DNA from: Omphiscola glabra
Taxonomy: Eukaryota; Mollusca; Gastropoda; Lymnaeidae
Assembly: GCA_964017045.1 (NCBI GenBank)
Contig: OZ024798.1
Coordinates: forward strand, 7,957,793 to 8,021,792
Direction: 5' to 3'
DNA: 64,000 bases
Shown: positions 46,660 to 61,200 of the stretch, one piece after another
Numbering within the stretch: position 1 is the first letter of the stretch
How the letters are laid out: every line of letters begins with the position of its first letter
Translations under genes and position numbers: made by a program
Notes under the pieces: generated by a model
The model's input: only the letters and a program-made list of their open reading frames with translations
Database searches by the model: none
Told to the model about the DNA's origin: nothing

Positions 46660-48630
46660 CAGTTTTGTCCACAGATCTTGCTGGTAAATCTTGCATTTTA
46701 TTCCTTCATGATTCATGTGATAAATAAATCTAAGGCTTTAGCTTATAAATTAATTCTTCACCTATGAAGTTATAATATAACAAATGTCTATGAATGAGAG
46801 GTATGCACTTGTGAAGTAGAGGGTTTTAAATTATTTTCTGAAAAAAATATTTATTATAAGGATCACTTAAATAAACACGGCTTTAGAAACTGTTAATACT
46901 GAATGGTTTCTTACAAGCCTTCTATTAACATTGCTTTCCCTTTTGAAAGACATTTGTGGCAACATGGTGAAGATTAACATTAACTACTAAAATTTAGCTT
47001 TCTCTGGTCCACAGTGGAAACTAAGTTGTTGTAGATAATGATTATAATGACACCTCTTTGGCTTTTAGATGACATGGGCTCAGCTAATCTTAAGTCACTC
47101 TTTAATTATGCTGAATGTATAACATTCATTTTCTAGTAGTTTTCATTTTTACTTGCCTATGTTTATCACATATTAATTCATTTCCCTTGACTTAAACTGG
47201 GACTAAAAATTATGACACGCTTCAGTGTTTCCGCATAGTTTACAGTAATTATATTCTGTTAATGATAAATTGTTCAGTCCCCTCCCCAAATTTAAGCATG
47301 GTTAGCAAAATTAAATGTCAAAAGTATTTATTTGTGTCCAACACTATGAAAATAAATTAATTATTTAGAGTGTTTGAGAATGTAGTAGAATAATTAATAC
47401 TTGTAAACTGTAATTTTATGAACTAAAAAATTTTATGTACGATATTTGTTTCTGGTTCATCATTGGCTGAATTCTCCCTCTTGAACAGTTTGAGCATTTT
47501 GAAGATTCAATAGGTTTATATCATAAAGGATAGATGTATAGTCTTAATTCTCATTTTGAATATTTTGTTAAATATGTAAGTTGAATCCAAACTTTTCATT
47601 TTTGTTGGTTTAAAAACTGCACAATGTTTTAAATCAGGCTTGTGTGACAGAAATGTGTAAGAATACAGCCCAGTTTCTCAGGCGTAACTGATAATCATTT
47701 TTATGTCTGCGTTGGTTGGTCCAGTCTTATCAGACTCCGATAACCAGAATTTTGCACCATTTGGAGGAGTCTTTTCAAAAATGGGTTATGCCCCATATAT
47801 TTTTTTTGTCTTTTATAAACTTACTCCACAAATATCCGATTCTGCATTTAATGAAAAAGACATATTTATATTTTAAAATGCATGTGATAAATATATTTTT
47901 TTAAAAATCCAAATTTTAAATTAAAACTAAATGGTCCTGCAGAAATGGTGGTTATATTCATTATCATTATAAAATACACTTTCTCTTCAAATCACAGTTT
48001 ATTTTAAAATTATTGAGTTTCTAAGGTGAGTTCCTTCTTGTTCTAACATGGCTTTTGACTGTATAAAAAAACACTTCTTTACAAGGAGGAAATGCCTGAC
48101 TTGATGTATGAGGAGACTTATTGGGCATGCTAAGATAGAAGTTTCAACGGATTCCCCAAATTTTAACTATCATTAGTGCCAATTAAGTTTAAAGGAAAAT
48201 AAAACGTTAACTTGCCAATATACCTTGCCCACAAGGAGATGAGATGCATGCCTGAACATTTTTCACAATAGATCATTTGAAATTAGATTAGGCAGGAAAT
48301 CTCTGAAATTTAAATGTAATTCATGAGGTGAAGTAGTGAATTAAGTGTCTTAAAAAACTGGTCAATTAAATAACAAATATTTTTGTGTATCGTGAATTTG
48401 TGAATCAAGCTACTGTATTCCATGGAGGGTTTTTTTTCCATTTAATAAAGTGTACATACATCCTTTCTCCTCTTTTATTTTTTAATGTTTGTTAATGTAA
48501 TTAACAAGTCAACATTACAAACGTTTCACAGAAAACTCAAGACAAAATGGTTAAATCTTTTATTTATTGGCATCTATAGTGTTTTTTTAATTATTTTTTT
48601 TTGTTTTGTTTTGCGGATTACATTGTTGCA
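46660..48630. other. 3' UTR or intergenic; nothing else seen
   Basis: AT-rich, without a recognised element. Confidence 0.45.
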
Positions 48631-48631
48631 G

Positions 48632-48712
48632 GACAATTCAGAGCAGAAAACAAGAAACTTGGCTGCCCTCAAAGGCAATGTAATTCACATGAATTATATG
48701 AAATATAATTGA
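48632..48712 (+). CDS. ARFGAP2/3: Second candidate alternative terminal exon of ArfGAP
   Basis: After a T-rich tract and CATTGTTGCAG, 26 codons in the phase required by exon 12 read DNSEQKTRNLAALKGNVIHM and on to a stop at 48710-48712. Codon content is more gene-like than the surroundings. AATAAATAAA follows at about 49037. No homologue is recognised; this could be a distal alternative end or a chance frame. Confidence 0.35.
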   Translation, partial: DNSEQKTRNLAALKGNVIHMNYMKYN

Positions 48713-49770
48713 GGTGCCTGGAAAAAAAATCATTGAAAGTTTCTTACCAATTGTGACTTCTGCAAGGAACTGTACTGGCCCACATTCAGGGGACTGTCAT
48801 TACACAGATGTGTGATGGTGCAATGCTTACAAAAAATAAGTTGTTACATGGCACACTCGTAAACTACCTAGCTTGCATGTTAAAGAAGCTTATAACTTAC
48901 TGATGAAATAATTTTGGAGGAACCTTTACATGAATCTTTTCACCCATGAGAACGTTATTTTCTGAAAAAATAATACACATTTTTTTGGTTTTAGTGATGT
49001 TCTATTTGTACTGCCATGAACGCAATAACACACAATAAATAAATCAAGTGTAATTGTTAGTCGTCCCCCCCCCCCCCCGCTCTTCTTCCGCCTCTTTGCT
49101 CCCATTGAACCAAATATCTTTGAAAATAAAAAAAATCAAAGCCGAGATGTTCAGATTAAGTTTCTTCACAGTTCTTTGACACTAGCTTCTGAAATTGTAT
49201 CATAAATTATTACTGTTATGGTTCTGCTGAAGACTTGGTAGCTTGTGTGTCGGACACCTCTGAGTGAAAAGTTAGATTTATTTAAAGTAAAGGGGATAAG
49301 AAAAGAGTTTTAAACCCTTTTATTATCAAACCCTATCAAATGCTTTGATTTTTTCCAACAATATACATTTTTAATTTAAAAACAAACCAAGATTAAAAAA
49401 AAAACCAAAAAAAACCCCAACCTAAATTCTACTTTTTAAAAGTCTGATATGGTTTTTAAGACATAAACACCCCCCACCCACACACATAAGCTTTTAAACA
49501 CATTATGGTAGTCTCTTTGAAACAATTTTAGGTTCAGTTTTATGTATGTATGTATCAATAACACAAAGTAGCCTTTAAATGGAGTTGCTTTAAAAGAGTG
49601 TTTGATATTGTACATGAATTAACTTAGAGTAAGAAACCAGTATTCAAGTAAAAATATCCCAAGCTTTTAACAATACATTTATTGATTGGGTTCTTTATTT
49701 GATAGATGCCTGGTAAACACAAAAGGGAAGCTACCAAAATATGACTTCATCCAGCTAAAAAAAAAAGATT

Positions 49771-49799
49771 TTGTGTACAGAAGGGTTCCATGGAAATAA
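49771..49799 (+). repeat. 29-base direct repeat, copy 1
   Basis: Identical to 50935-50963; begins TTGTGTACAG and continues AAGGGTTCCATGGAAATAA. The flanks do not match beyond a base or two. Confidence 0.9.
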
Positions 49800-50934
49800 T
49801 GTCCACTAAAATATAATTATTGTTTTAAGATGATAAAATCAGTTGACAAACTTCAGCACTGAATTTCTGTTCATTTTTCTGCTTAACAAAAATATATGAC
49901 AAATTAGTGTGAAAATGTGCAAAAAACAAGAAAACAGACTGTAAAGTTAGCTGTAATGCCTAACTTAAATTTTTAAATTATTTTTTCAATAATATACTGT
50001 CATATCAAAAGGAAAGCATATCCATTTTACAAGCCAGTATTTTGATGCTCGAAACATAATTTTCTGCTTACAATACAAATTAAACATGTAACATTTTATT
50101 GCAGTTAAAATATTCAAAATAATTTCAAGACAGTCTTTAAACAATTTTTTTTTTAATGTTACTAATGATAATTTACAATAGGTACTTAAAAATTATCCAG
50201 AAGAAACAGAAAAAAATGGATAATGAAGTACAAATGCATTATTAGCCAGTTAGCTAACCTCTGAACAGTTTGTTGCTTGTTCAATGGGCTGTATCTACCT
50301 ATTATAATCACGCACACAATTATGATTAAACTGCAGAGGAGTTCATGAATATAGTTTCATAAAATACATTCTTATTGCTTAAATCCACCATAACATTGTT
50401 GCAAATTTAAGTTTAATTAATTACAAATTGTAAAAATCTGTTGAGCTTTATGTAGGCAGTTACAGTTATCTAGCTACAAAATTATCTTTCTTTCTTTCTT
50501 AACTTCACCAACAGTCCAACAAAAGATTTTCTCCCTCTTTCCCATAAAACTGCCAACTTTAAATTTCACTTGAAAACTCATTTTTTTTTTTAAATAATTT
50601 TTTTTTTTCTAATTATAATCATGAGGACATCAAATTGGTTTCAGTTTAGTACAATGCAAGCATTTATGAGAAACATATGCCAGTATATGGATGCAGCAAC
50701 GTACCCTACCAGAACATGTTATTGAGTTATCACAATCAAAATATAGAGACAAAATAATTTGTGTAAAACTTTCCTATCACCAACATAGAAAAAAAAGAAA
50801 ATAATTTTTATATAGGCTACTGTTGCATTACACTTTGCTTTAAACTTCGAGGTGATCACAATCAGAAATACAATGCTCATATTTTTAGAGGCCTTCAATT
50901 TTTTTAAACCACTCAAATGGTTGCTCTGTTTTGC

Positions 50935-50963
50935 TTGTGTACAGAAGGGTTCCATGGAAATAA
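50935..50963 (+). repeat. 29-base direct repeat, copy 2
   Basis: Exact second copy, 1.16 kb from the first. Here TTGTGTACAG is preceded by a pyrimidine-rich tract (TTGCTCTGTTTTGC), so it has the form of a splice acceptor. Confidence 0.9.
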
Positions 50964-53900
50964 CAGACACTTTTATTTTTGCTTTTCAGTCTGTTTATAA
51001 GAATATATTTGAATTTAGCTCTAGACTCTACAAATAATACCAGTACATAATTTTATGGCACTTTGAGATAGATGTGTTTGCCAAATATTCCATTAAAAAA
51101 AAATTTGCTATAAGGGATGTTCTTTTCATTACCCTAAGTGTATTTACTATTTTTAGTTGGTTTAAACAGAGGCCTATTTAATTTTATATTGATGCCCTTA
51201 GGTCTACTGAAATTTGATGAAATTGTTGCAGAAATCCCAAAATGGGTGTCTTTTAAAAAAAAAAATTAATTTGATCAGGACTTATACATCTAGTTAAAAT
51301 CTTCCAATAAAAACTATGGAAAAGGCTTAAAGAGTTTATTTATGAAGATGATGAACTGCTTCTGGCTAAATAATAGTTAATTTCTTGGTGACATATCTTT
51401 AGAAACATTAATTTTGGAGTGTTTAAAAAAAAAAAAAGAAATAATATCTGCTATAGTGATTAAATATTTAACTAAGATTTTTATCATTGATTTCCAAACA
51501 ATTTCTTATTTAAGGTCATCTATGAAAGTCATAAATTTAACTTCCATAAAATGCTCAGAACCAGCAATTCTCAACTAAGAAATAAATCATTACTTGCAGC
51601 TCTTGTTTTTTTTTTAGACAAATGTGTTTATTAATATTTGAACTCAATGTTGTCTGATCTTAAATGGTCACTTTTAATCTCAAATAAACCAATATCCTTG
51701 ATTTTTACTTTTAGAGGTACAACTGGTATTATTTTTCAGCATTTTCATAACAACACTAACATGATAACTGCTATTAAAATAAGTAATTATTGATTTATAA
51801 TTTATATTTTATATTTAAAAAAATCAGTAGTCCTTTTAGTTTATTTACTACTTGCCAGGTACAGACGCAGGTGATTTTATCTGTCAACACAAAGTTCCAT
51901 GCACCTCTTAATATACTTAATTTTATAAAAAAAAGGAACTTAAATAAGATTCCAAAAATGTAATTGGTTCAGAGCCCTTATAGTGATATTGATATTTATG
52001 CATACAGTACAGCCTAAAAAAATGATAACCATACTTGAGACAAAAAATCAACAGCGTAAATATTGATTTAATCACTTGCATTCCAACATTTAAACCTGCA
52101 CATACATTCTGTACTACTTCAAAAGTATCATGCAATGATTCATGTTATGTTTTTATTTTTGTTAAATGGAAAGAAAAGTAATACAATAAACTGTCAGGTT
52201 TGTGATACTATGAATAAGCAACCAACATGCAAGCTATACATATTTATCCTACAAGACAAGGAATGATGGGGTCAAAATGTACAGTTGTTACATAAATTGG
52301 TTACAACAGTATCTTTAAAATTTAAATGAAGAGATTAAATTAAATAAGATATTTTTTTTATATTAATTATATGTTAAATATCTAGGAGTTTTATTTGCTG
52401 AATACCTAGGAGTTAAGGATTTTATCAATTCCTAATAAGTGGGATTAAATTATGTCTTTTTATTATAACACTGAAATTAAACCATTGTTCTATTGTAAAA
52501 ATTAGTAAGGTACAAAAACCCAAACAAATGCAGCAATTTTATCTATTTAATCTTGTTATTTAAATGAATCCCTGTTTTAAATTGATATTGCAGTTTTAGG
52601 AATAAAATGATATATACATTGGAAATGATACCTTTTAAGTAAACACAGGTTTTAACAATTTTCATCATTAATGTTTAGTTTTTCAAATGGTACAGTAAAA
52701 TAATGGTCTATTAATGGCTGAAAAGTTGGAAAACAAATTATGATCCTTCCAAAAAAAATTTTTAGCTACTGATTCTAACAATGTTGCTTATTATTTGTTG
52801 TTGAGTAATCAAACTGTATAATCATACGCCTAAACATATTTGTATACATATTTTAAATCAATATTAATTTGTAATTAATTTTTTTTTTCCTTATCAGGTC
52901 TAGAGTTTCTTTCTGATTCAGTCTTTACATTTTTTAAATCATGTTATCCACTATAATAAAATTAGAGTCCTGAATAGCACAAAGCATAATACATTAATTA
53001 CATTTTTTTGCTGCATTTTTTATTTGAAAACATGAATTACAAATTTTACTACTTTCTGACCATACAAATGAAACTTTTATGTAATTACTTAATGATAACC
53101 AGATGTACAACATGTACATATTATTTAAAAGAAATAACACATATGTGCACATGCATAAGCATAATTGACCATACTAAATTAGCTAAGCATGTCTTATATT
53201 GTGCATCTTTTTTCTCAAATAGATACAATCTGAATTCTTTTAAATGACTCTTATGCTGTATGTGATACAACCCAAAATTTTTTTAACTAATGTAACATAC
53301 TGTCACTAAGCGATGCACATTATTAAACATGTTGACAAATTTTAGTAACCTAACAATTATTACATGCAGAGTCAGTAATTTTTAGATTTTTTGGGTAATA
53401 AATACAGATTCAGGATGGAAAAAAAGAAACTAAATAAAAACTAACATAGTACCGGTAACCTATAACTAAAATATTTCAAGGTTGAAGAAAATTACCAAAA
53501 TGTGAGTAAATTTCAAATTTGGAGCACAAATTTAGAGGGATTTTGAAAAAAAAAAAATTTTTGTGAAAGAAATAAAATTTAAAGAAAAAGAGAAGGTCAT
53601 AACAATAATAAAAAAAGATATTGGGAAATGTAGAAAAAAATCCACCTACTGTAACCATTCTCAAAATAATGATATAATCTAAAATTTAATTATATTAGGA
53701 AAGTTTTCAAATTTATACAATTGTACATTAATTTTTCTAAATTAAACAGCATTTTGAGTAAACTCATAGATAGATTAATGATGAACTCTTTTAAATTATC
53801 TAGTCAGTTTTCATTAATTATCAAAATGAACTATTTTTATAAACATTTCTGTTTCATTACTAATGTTTTTGTGTTAAAGGTAAGAAAAAGAAATGAGCTG

Positions 53901-54635
53901 CTAATCATTATTTATGGAGAATGAACCAATTGTAGAGATAAGTTATCAATGTAGTTGGGGAAAAAAAAAATTCCGGTAGGAACAGTAAAATATGTAGAGA
54001 AATGCTTAACATTTTATAATATATTCACCAGAGCAGCTTAATATGCTTATATTTTTTTCCAAAAATATTGTAAATCAGTTTTAAAAATACAAAAGAAGGA
54101 ATAACAGAAATAATTAACACATATTTCAAAAACGGAAAAATTGTTTAAGTTTAAGTAGGGTTGAAATTGATTTTTCTTAGTGAGCAGCAAAATTTAAAGC
54201 ACATATTAGAGACCAGATGTGAGATGACAAAATCCCAAATTGGCCTTTCTCTGTTAGATGATATCAAAGCTGAAGAAGCATAAAACTGACAATTAATATG
54301 CTGTACAAATACTGACATTTACAAACGTCAATTGAATTTTGGTCCATTTGTCCACTACTATTACTTTAATTTGGATAAAAAATATATGTAAAAAAAAAAA
54401 TTGTCTGAATACATAATAGTTTTTAAAGAATATAAAAATATTTTCTTTAAAATAATGACAAAAGAAATAAATATATTGTGATTTTTTTTCTTAATATTGA
54501 TTTTAGCACACAACTTTGGCTATCCACAATAGATTCATCTGAGATTTTTTATTTGATTCCCATACTTTCAGCAACTGTTATTTTAAAATAGCTACAGTTT
54601 ACAAGAAACATGGGTAAATAAAAATGCTATGTTCT

Positions 54636-54641
54636 TTTATT
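54636..54641 (-). terminator. Candidate poly(A) signal of synaptotagmin gene
   Basis: AATAAA on the - strand, 262 bases after the stop codon. One of several possible. Confidence 0.25.
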
Positions 54642-54902
54642 TGAGATTCCATGATATTTGTCTCAAGTTGAAACATGTCATCATGTTATATTTACGTTGA
54701 AATCCAACTTCAAATCTCTATATCAGAAGTTTTGAAGTTCTCTCAAGTTCCCAAGCAATAAAGACAACAAAACAGTGGATGTGTGTACAATCATTTTCAA
54801 CAAGGTGTGTACATGTGAACACTGCTAATGTTTTGCACAACAAAATAACTCATCAACATATGCTCAAACAAATAATGGCTAAAACTGGACATTGCTGGTC
54901 TA

Positions 54903-55207
54903 TCAATCTTTTAACAAATGCCATTGTGCCACCTGTTGCCGTGGCTTTGCAACCATGTCATTCCAATGTCGTGTTTCCATTGGTCCACTCCTGCATCCCA
55001 GAACCACACGACCAATGAGCTCATTGCGTCCAACCTTATCAAAGTCCATGCAGCTCACTTCCAAGTTGGCCTCTCTTATTTTCTCCCATGGAATATCAAA
55101 AATGAAGGACTCGTTGTAGATTGGATTTAATGTTCGCATCTTGATATTGGTCTTTTTCTTTTCAACCCTTGTAGTACCATAGGAGAGCCAAATCTTGACA
55201 TATGGAT
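54903..55207 (-). CDS. SYT7: SYT7-like last exon (C2B core and stop)
   Basis: Completes an Asp codon, then [20 protein letters not shown] through [40 protein letters not shown] and [12 protein letters not shown], stop. The WHxL motif needed for docking and SNARE work is intact. In loop 3 the last of the usual calcium-binding acids is Glu (RNE) where vertebrate Syt7 has Asp (RND). Confidence 0.97.
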
Positions 55208-58200
55208 CTATAAAAAAAACACAAACAGTAAAAATAGTGGTCAACTGATAATAAAAAAAAATCCCATTACATACATTATTAATGTTAAACCGTGATTCAA
55301 ATTTTGAAGTGGTCTCCAAGAATTTAAAATTTAAAAAGTAAGAACTGTTAAATAAATTTTTATTAATTTAAATCTTGGCAATGGAAAAAAACAACACACA
55401 ATTTTACTGTCTCTCAAATAATATGCAGCAAAATTATTCATCTGTAAATCCAGAATTCAGCATGGTAAACAATGTTCAACACTCCTGACCAAGTTCTACA
55501 CACTGATAATTCAACTGAAATTTTAATGACATGAATCTTATAGTCCTGTAAGCCTAGCTAATGTTTTTGATGTTTGTTAGAAGATGTAATAAATCTAATT
55601 TAAGGTTATTACAAAGTTAGAGTAAATAATAAATAAAGTAAAAATTAAACCTCTTAACCAAGCTGAGTTTAATCTGGTCTGTGTATAGCAAAATAAAAAA
55701 AGCAGAAAAATATGAGAAAAAGGAGTGAATGCAAGTCGAAAACTACAGAAATTTACCTAGCAGTGTTCTAGAGTATATGAAAGAGAAAAGGTTTTCCATT
55801 TGTTTAAATATATTTTTTATATGATTAAATTTTGAGAAGCACAAGATTAAAATGACATCTGATGAAAATATGTTTTAAATCACCTAGTTTTATTGGTTTT
55901 GTAAATTCTTATTTTCTTGTTAAAAGCAATTTGAAAAACAGTTACAGTTAGGTATATCTCCCAATTACCAAACAGATGAAGGCTTAAAAATTGTTGTTGT
56001 TTTTTGTTATGTAAAACCTACCACATGACCCCAGTTGCCAGAAACCTGGAGAAAATGGAAATATTAAGTTTTGAAGACAATGAGTTTTAGGTCTGGTTTT
56101 AAGTTCATACACATCTGTAGCGCAGTATCAAAGAATTAGGTCAGCCCCTTAGAAGCAATAGTTCTTAAATATTTTAGGATTTTTTCAATCTGGAAAGCTC
56201 TCAGACTACGCTTGCTATTATTAACTTATGAAATATCCACAAATGTTTTTTATATTGGATATCTGTAATTTTGTTTGTTTGAAATTTCAGATTTCTAGAT
56301 TCTTTTTCCTTTGCGTATTTTGCTATCCTTGAAAAAAAGGGACAAGTGATTAAGTTTTCATTGAAGCTGTAAAGCCTGTTAAAATTATCCTTTCAGATAT
56401 TAACACTAAAGGATATTTGACAATTTTCTTTGAATGTAGTAAGTTGATTAGTGCAAGAGCATTAGAGGGTTCTCAACGCAGCATAGTTAGGGTTTGCAAT
56501 TCAGGCTTTGCAGTAAGTAAATTGAAATATTTTCTGCCCACAAGTAAATTTATATCACTGCAGTGTATCTCCCAGAGGTGAGCAGTCATCTTGGTCTGGA
56601 ATAGTGGTCTGCCAAATGTATATGGTAAGTGGTGGTAAAGCTTATAATCAGAGAATAACAGATGTCATTCCAAATATGTCCTTGGTGCAGTTCAGAAATT
56701 AGAAAAGGTGTATTCATTTTTTGTACAAGCATGACCATCTGTTCTTACCTCCTGTATGGTTTATATTAAACAAATCTTTTAGTTTTGCTTCTGCGATCAA
56801 ATTTTTCTTACCTGAAGATCCTGTTATATCCTTGGCCTTGAGATCTTTGGCTTTCATGACGGTGACAGTCAGGCGACCAATGTTTGGCTGATAACACAGG
56901 GATAAGAGCAGCTCTCCAAGTTTTCCCTGGGATATAAGTGTCAACAATTGTTGGAAGAGCTTAATGAAACCATTAAAATAAGTGGCACCATTAAAATAAT
57001 TTTAAATTTGTCCAATTCTTCAACAGGGCTGATGAGTAAAAAAATTTGCAAAGTTCAAAAAAATAAGTTTCTCAATTTCAGGGTGTGGAGAATTGTGAAT
57101 TCAAGTCAGTCATCTTCCACAAGGATCTGTTCTCACTTATATAATTTTGACTATGAGTAAACAGAAAATATTCTATCTTTGATAATGATCATGCTGCAGA
57201 TGTTGATGGATAGCTGTTCCTGTGATTTAGATATTCACCCTCAGCCTTTTCATAACTTGCTCACAATAACTCACTGTGCCTGCTGGGTTGAAGTCACAGT
57301 TCTTAATGTTAACTGGGATTGAAACCCATGCACTGCTGCATGTTGACTTGGAAGACCCAGGAAGAGGAATGGTGCTTCCCCACTCGCCTTACTTTATGAT
57401 AAATGTAACATTATTTTGGCAGCGTTTTACCCCGCCCACCATATCCCCGCCCACCCTATCGTCACACAATTTTAGTCACCCTCATAATACATCGTCACCA
57501 ATTCGTTACCCCTACCCTGTCCTTGATCGTGATGTCATTTATGGAGGGCACCTAAATATAAATTATATATGTCACAACTTTTTCTCTTTATTAAAGGATA
57601 GTAAAGCATATATAATATATCAATCAATATTCTGATTTGAGGGGTATTCCTAAGCCTACGCACTAAGACTAATTGTATAAATAACATATTTGCCCAAAGA
57701 CCTCTTGGCACATATTTTCATTTTAAAAAACACATTTAAATTTAAGTAATTAAATTTTATTTAAGTCAAGTCTGATTGAATTATCAAATGCCCATTTTCA
57801 TTTGACTCTTGAGGCACCCATGCATGCGCTCCAAATTAAACAAAACCCATCAACTCTTTAAAATCATTCGCCTCATTGACTTCGTTTATAATTACAAAAA
57901 TAAATAAAAATATTATCGATGGGCTCTTTTTGGGGAATTAGATTTTCTAGCTTCTGTTATAGCCTGTTACTTCTACACCCCATTCTTTAACCGTGGCAAT
58001 AGCCGTGCTTCTGTTATAGCCTGTCACTTCTACACCCCATTCTTTAACCGTGGCAATAGCCGTGCTTCTGTTATAGCCTGTCACTTCTACACCCCATTCT
58101 TTAACCGTGGCAATAGCCGTGCTTCTGTTATAGCCTGTCACTTCTACACCCCATTCTTTAACCGTGGCAATAGCCGTGCTTCTGTTATAACCATAGACAG

Positions 58201-61200
58201 AGATATATAGACTGCGAGGTGATCATGCGCCAAGAAGGAAAGTGTGAAGCTAGCACGCAGAGTGAATGCCCTTGAGCACGCACCCCTCATCTTTGTTTCC
58301 CGTCTGCAGAAGTAGAAGAAAATACCTTGCTGTGCCACAAACGACACAAAACAATCAAGAGAGCAAGGAAACACCGGTAAGTTGATAGTTTGTGTTTCAT
58401 TTAATTTACCTTGAATAGGATTTAATTTTTAAGATCCAGCTGAATTAAATAATGTACAGAAATTCACGGACAAGACTGATAAAAGCAGCTCTCAATTCAA
58501 GTTCAAGCCTAAGGCTAGTATTTATTTATTTATGTCAGGCTAACATACTAACAAAACACCAGTGATAAATAATCGAGTAGTTCAAAATAATAGGCATATT
58601 ATTAAGACTAACTCACTAGACCGAGTTAATACTATAATATATGAGTATTAACATTAGTATTAGCAGTAGGCCTACTGGTGTTTTGTTAGCCAGACATAAA
58701 TAAATATGCCTTTCAGTGATGTAAAATAATTCGTATTAGTATTTAGTACAGTATTTAGTATTAGAATTAGAATTTTTCAACTCAAAATCAAATACTTTAA
58801 TCTTAGTATTATTACTATTAGCCTAATTCATATATTTTATCAGCATACAATATTAATAATAGTAATAGCCAAATTACTTTTATGATATAATTATGGCTAT
58901 CATTATCATTTTCTTATTTAACTTATTTGTAAAATCATTTCATTAGACTAATAATACTAGTAATAATAAAATAAATATTTAGTTAAGCAATCCTACTCAT
59001 CAAAATAAGAGTAAGAGGCTAATTGATATCAATTTCCAATAACTTATTTGCTAATTAATTTATTTCATTTTTTAAATTCCATTCCAGCCCTGAAAAAAGT
59101 ATGACCGAGCAGAGCAAAAGTTAATTCTTCAGTGACAAGAATTCAACAGAGTGACCACTAAAAAAATGAATTGGATATGATCATAATACAAAGCTTTTAC
59201 CAATTTTCTTCTGTCTGCAGGGGGATGGACAAATTGCAGAAACCATAACAGCTGATCGCAAAATAAAATAGTAAATTCTATCAATATAAAAATTCTTTGA
59301 CTAGATTGTGAGTGGTTAGATTTTGTTCATATCCACAACTGGATAACCAATTCATTATCAATCAAAGGCTGGAAGGACTATGGCGTGAGTTATGAAAAGT
59401 TGCAATCTATGATTTGCATTATAAACTTAAAAACCCAGCAGCACTCAACATTTATTACCAGCATAAAGTATAAAAAACTGCGCTATGCCGAATACATATA
59501 ACAGTTATGAGCAAGTGTTATCTGCCCAATTATTACATTTCTAAAAGACACATAACTTTGTCATCTCTGGTATGAGGAACATCTTTGCTGAAAGAGGTAC
59601 ACAGACTAGTTACAAAAGTTTCAACATAGCATTGCTGCCATGGAACTACTTATTTATGCTTCAATTTCAGTGATGGTGACAGCAACATAACCTTGTCATC
59701 TAAATGTGGTTAAAAAGTGTAACACAAGTTAACGAAACTCAGTCACGGAGGCGTAGTAATTTAACCATAGAGTATGAGAATAAGAGGAACTAGTTTTAGT
59801 AGCGGAAGAGGATTGCATGATTTTAGAATAGAAGGCTGGAAGCCATATTGTGAGGACACGTTTTGAGTCGGAGAGGTCATATTTGAATGTGATATTAATT
59901 CATGAGTGGAATTGTACTGAAGATTTCTTATTTGATATTGTAACTACCTTTGTTACATGGACTTATCTGAATCAAGAATAATATTTGTATTGACTATGAA
60001 AATAAAGAACTGTGTGATAGATCGGACCTTATTCTATTCTTGAGATGAAAGATGGCAGTGAAATTAAGGATGATAGAGTAATGAAGTGAGTGGTAGATAA
60101 CTAGCTGAACAAGTATATCAAGCTATGTTACAAATAGGATCATGGACAATCTGTGTTATACTAGAATGCTGAGCAACAAATAAACTTTAATCAAGCGGAA
60201 ATTGAAAGTTCGTTAAAAAATTGTGACTTTGACGAAAGCACCAGAGTGAAGTTCTAGAAGGTGCAACTGTGAAACCTATGTTCCTGATGCATTCAACAGT
60301 TAAATAATATTCTAAACCACGATGTCCATGTTGCTGAACAAAAAAAACTAATTAAAAGAACTTCATTTTCCTAATAAACTTACACTTTTTCACTTTTTAA
60401 GTTTAAAATTGATTTTTTTCTGTTGTTTTGTAAGGTAGAATCCTAAAATTGCAGCTAATATACAAGCGATAGTGATAAAATTTGGTGTGTATCTTCCTTT
60501 AACTATTTTGTGGGCAATGAGCTATACAAAAGTCAATTTTGTTCTATTACTTTTTAAAAAATAATTTTTTACTTTCCTAGGATGATAAATTTTAAGCGTT
60601 TTCTGCCGAGGCAAATTTTGGAAATTAAAAAAAAAAGTTTTGAAAAGTTTGAAGGAAAGTAAACTAGCTCAGTACCTCTAAATATACTTGAAGTTTATGA
60701 ATCAATGTTTTAAGCAATATGTAAGTTTGTTTGTAAAATTGCGCAACAGAGTAGATAATAACATTAATAATAATAATATTAACACTTCTTACTTGGTAAG
60801 ACATTTTTACATTTAAATAGATAACTTTTAAACTAATAAAGCTACTGCTATAAAATTTTCAATACGAACAGATAATGTCCATCTAAAAGTAAGACACATT
60901 TAAAATAAATGAAATACAGATTAGAAAAATTTATGCAATTTTAGAAAAAAAAATTCTTGAAAAGTAGCCACAGCCGAGACATTTTTACATTTAAATACAT
61001 AACTTTTAAACTAATAAAGCTACTGCTATAAAATTTTCAATACAAACAGATAATGTCCATCTAAAAGTAAGACACATTTAAAATAAATGAAATACAGATC
61101 AGAAAAATGTATGCAATTTTAGAAAAAATATTTCTTGAAAAGCAACCACGGCCGAGACATTGTTACATTTAAAAAATTAAATACATAACTTTTAAACTAA

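Larger units (their letters stand above)
48720..54640. other. Convergent intergenic region; no gene seen
   Basis: About 6 kb of AT-rich sequence between the two genes, probably holding long 3' UTRs from either side. It contains a C-run at 49066-49078 and two exact copies of a 29-base segment (49771-49799 and 50935-50963). The short open frames here show no domain or splice support. Confidence 0.5.

Noticed and set aside
48485..48631. Start of the 75-codon frame at 48485 as a gene of its own
   Set aside because: The upstream half is T-rich and hydrophobic by base composition; only the part after the acceptor at 48631 has gene-like content.
57947..58141. A 64-codon repeat protein on the - strand
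   Set aside because: The frame is open only because the 57-base repeat is a multiple of three; no splice sites or conserved context.
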